A stretch of DNA of 64,000 bases from Laspinema sp. D2d (GTDB lineage: Bacteria > Cyanobacteriota > Cyanobacteriia > Cyanobacteriales > Laspinemataceae), in assembly GCF_025370755.1 (NCBI RefSeq), contig NZ_JAMXFC010000013.1:62001-126000 (forward strand), in the 5' to 3' direction. The position numbers and the translations under genes were made by a program. Positions 63,487 to 64,000 of the stretch are shown here, in pieces. Positions within the stretch are counted from its first letter, which is position 1. Each line of letters opens with the position of its first letter. Under the pieces are notes generated by a model. The model did not search any database. It was not told where the DNA came from and saw only the letters and a list, made by a program, of their open reading frames with translations.

Positions 63487-64000
<514 letters not shown>

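Overview
The window is chromosomal DNA of a filamentous, non-heterocystous-type cyanobacterium (Oscillatoriales-like). The evidence is dozens of GCGATCGC (HIP1) octamers, the start of psbB (photosystem II CP47) at the right edge, a ferrochelatase with a C-terminal chlorophyll-binding tail, cobalamin genes, and very large cyanobacterial-style Ser/Thr kinase-histidine kinase hybrids. All assignments are by reading motifs and recalling families; no database search was run.

Layout. 1-8.1 kb: end of a succinyl-CoA ligase beta gene and its alpha partner, a DUF815-type AAA ATPase, a GIY-YIG protein, a 2H phosphoesterase, a small stress-like cluster (SRPBCC protein, small exported protein, zinc alcohol dehydrogenase), and rimM. 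8.5-29.6 kb: three tandem ~2,000-residue signalling proteins (Ser/Thr kinase, AAA-type ATPase, helical sensor, GAF, histidine kinase, receiver). Each has a homologous ~250-300 bp leader, and the third is translationally coupled to a receiver-histidine kinase. 29.7-40.4 kb: a glycosyltransferase-like gene, glutamate dehydrogenase, DUF4126 protein, ferrochelatase, a methyltransferase, a haem-sensor-like nucleotide cyclase and alaS. 40.6-44.9 kb: a small accessory operon (51-residue antitoxin-like ORF, MntA, HepT, C5 DNA methyltransferase) and an SGNH/DUF1574-like exported protein.

44.9-46.26 kb is a 1.4 kb gap without protein genes. It contains three degenerate tandem copies of a module that looks like a small-RNA gene. 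Each copy has an A/T tract, direct repeats at 11-bp spacing (PhoB/OmpR-box-like), a ~103-nt candidate RNA starting with a stem that keeps pairing through compensatory changes, and a terminator hairpin. I consider this the best candidate for an undescribed element.

46.3-64 kb: fructosamine kinase, leuB, PAP2 phosphatase, HEAT-like protein, a tight rtcB-G3E GTPase-archease operon (RNA repair) preceded by a 14-bp inverted repeat, an SLH protein, a TPR-GT61 glycosyltransferase, cbiET and cobH (B12), a second 2H phosphoesterase (DUF1868), holA, DUF4168 and Uma2 proteins, a cysteine-rich exported protein, a small conserved-looking protein and psbB. Two dispersed palindromic repeat families lie between genes. 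No tRNA, rRNA, CRISPR array or intact insertion sequence was recognised.
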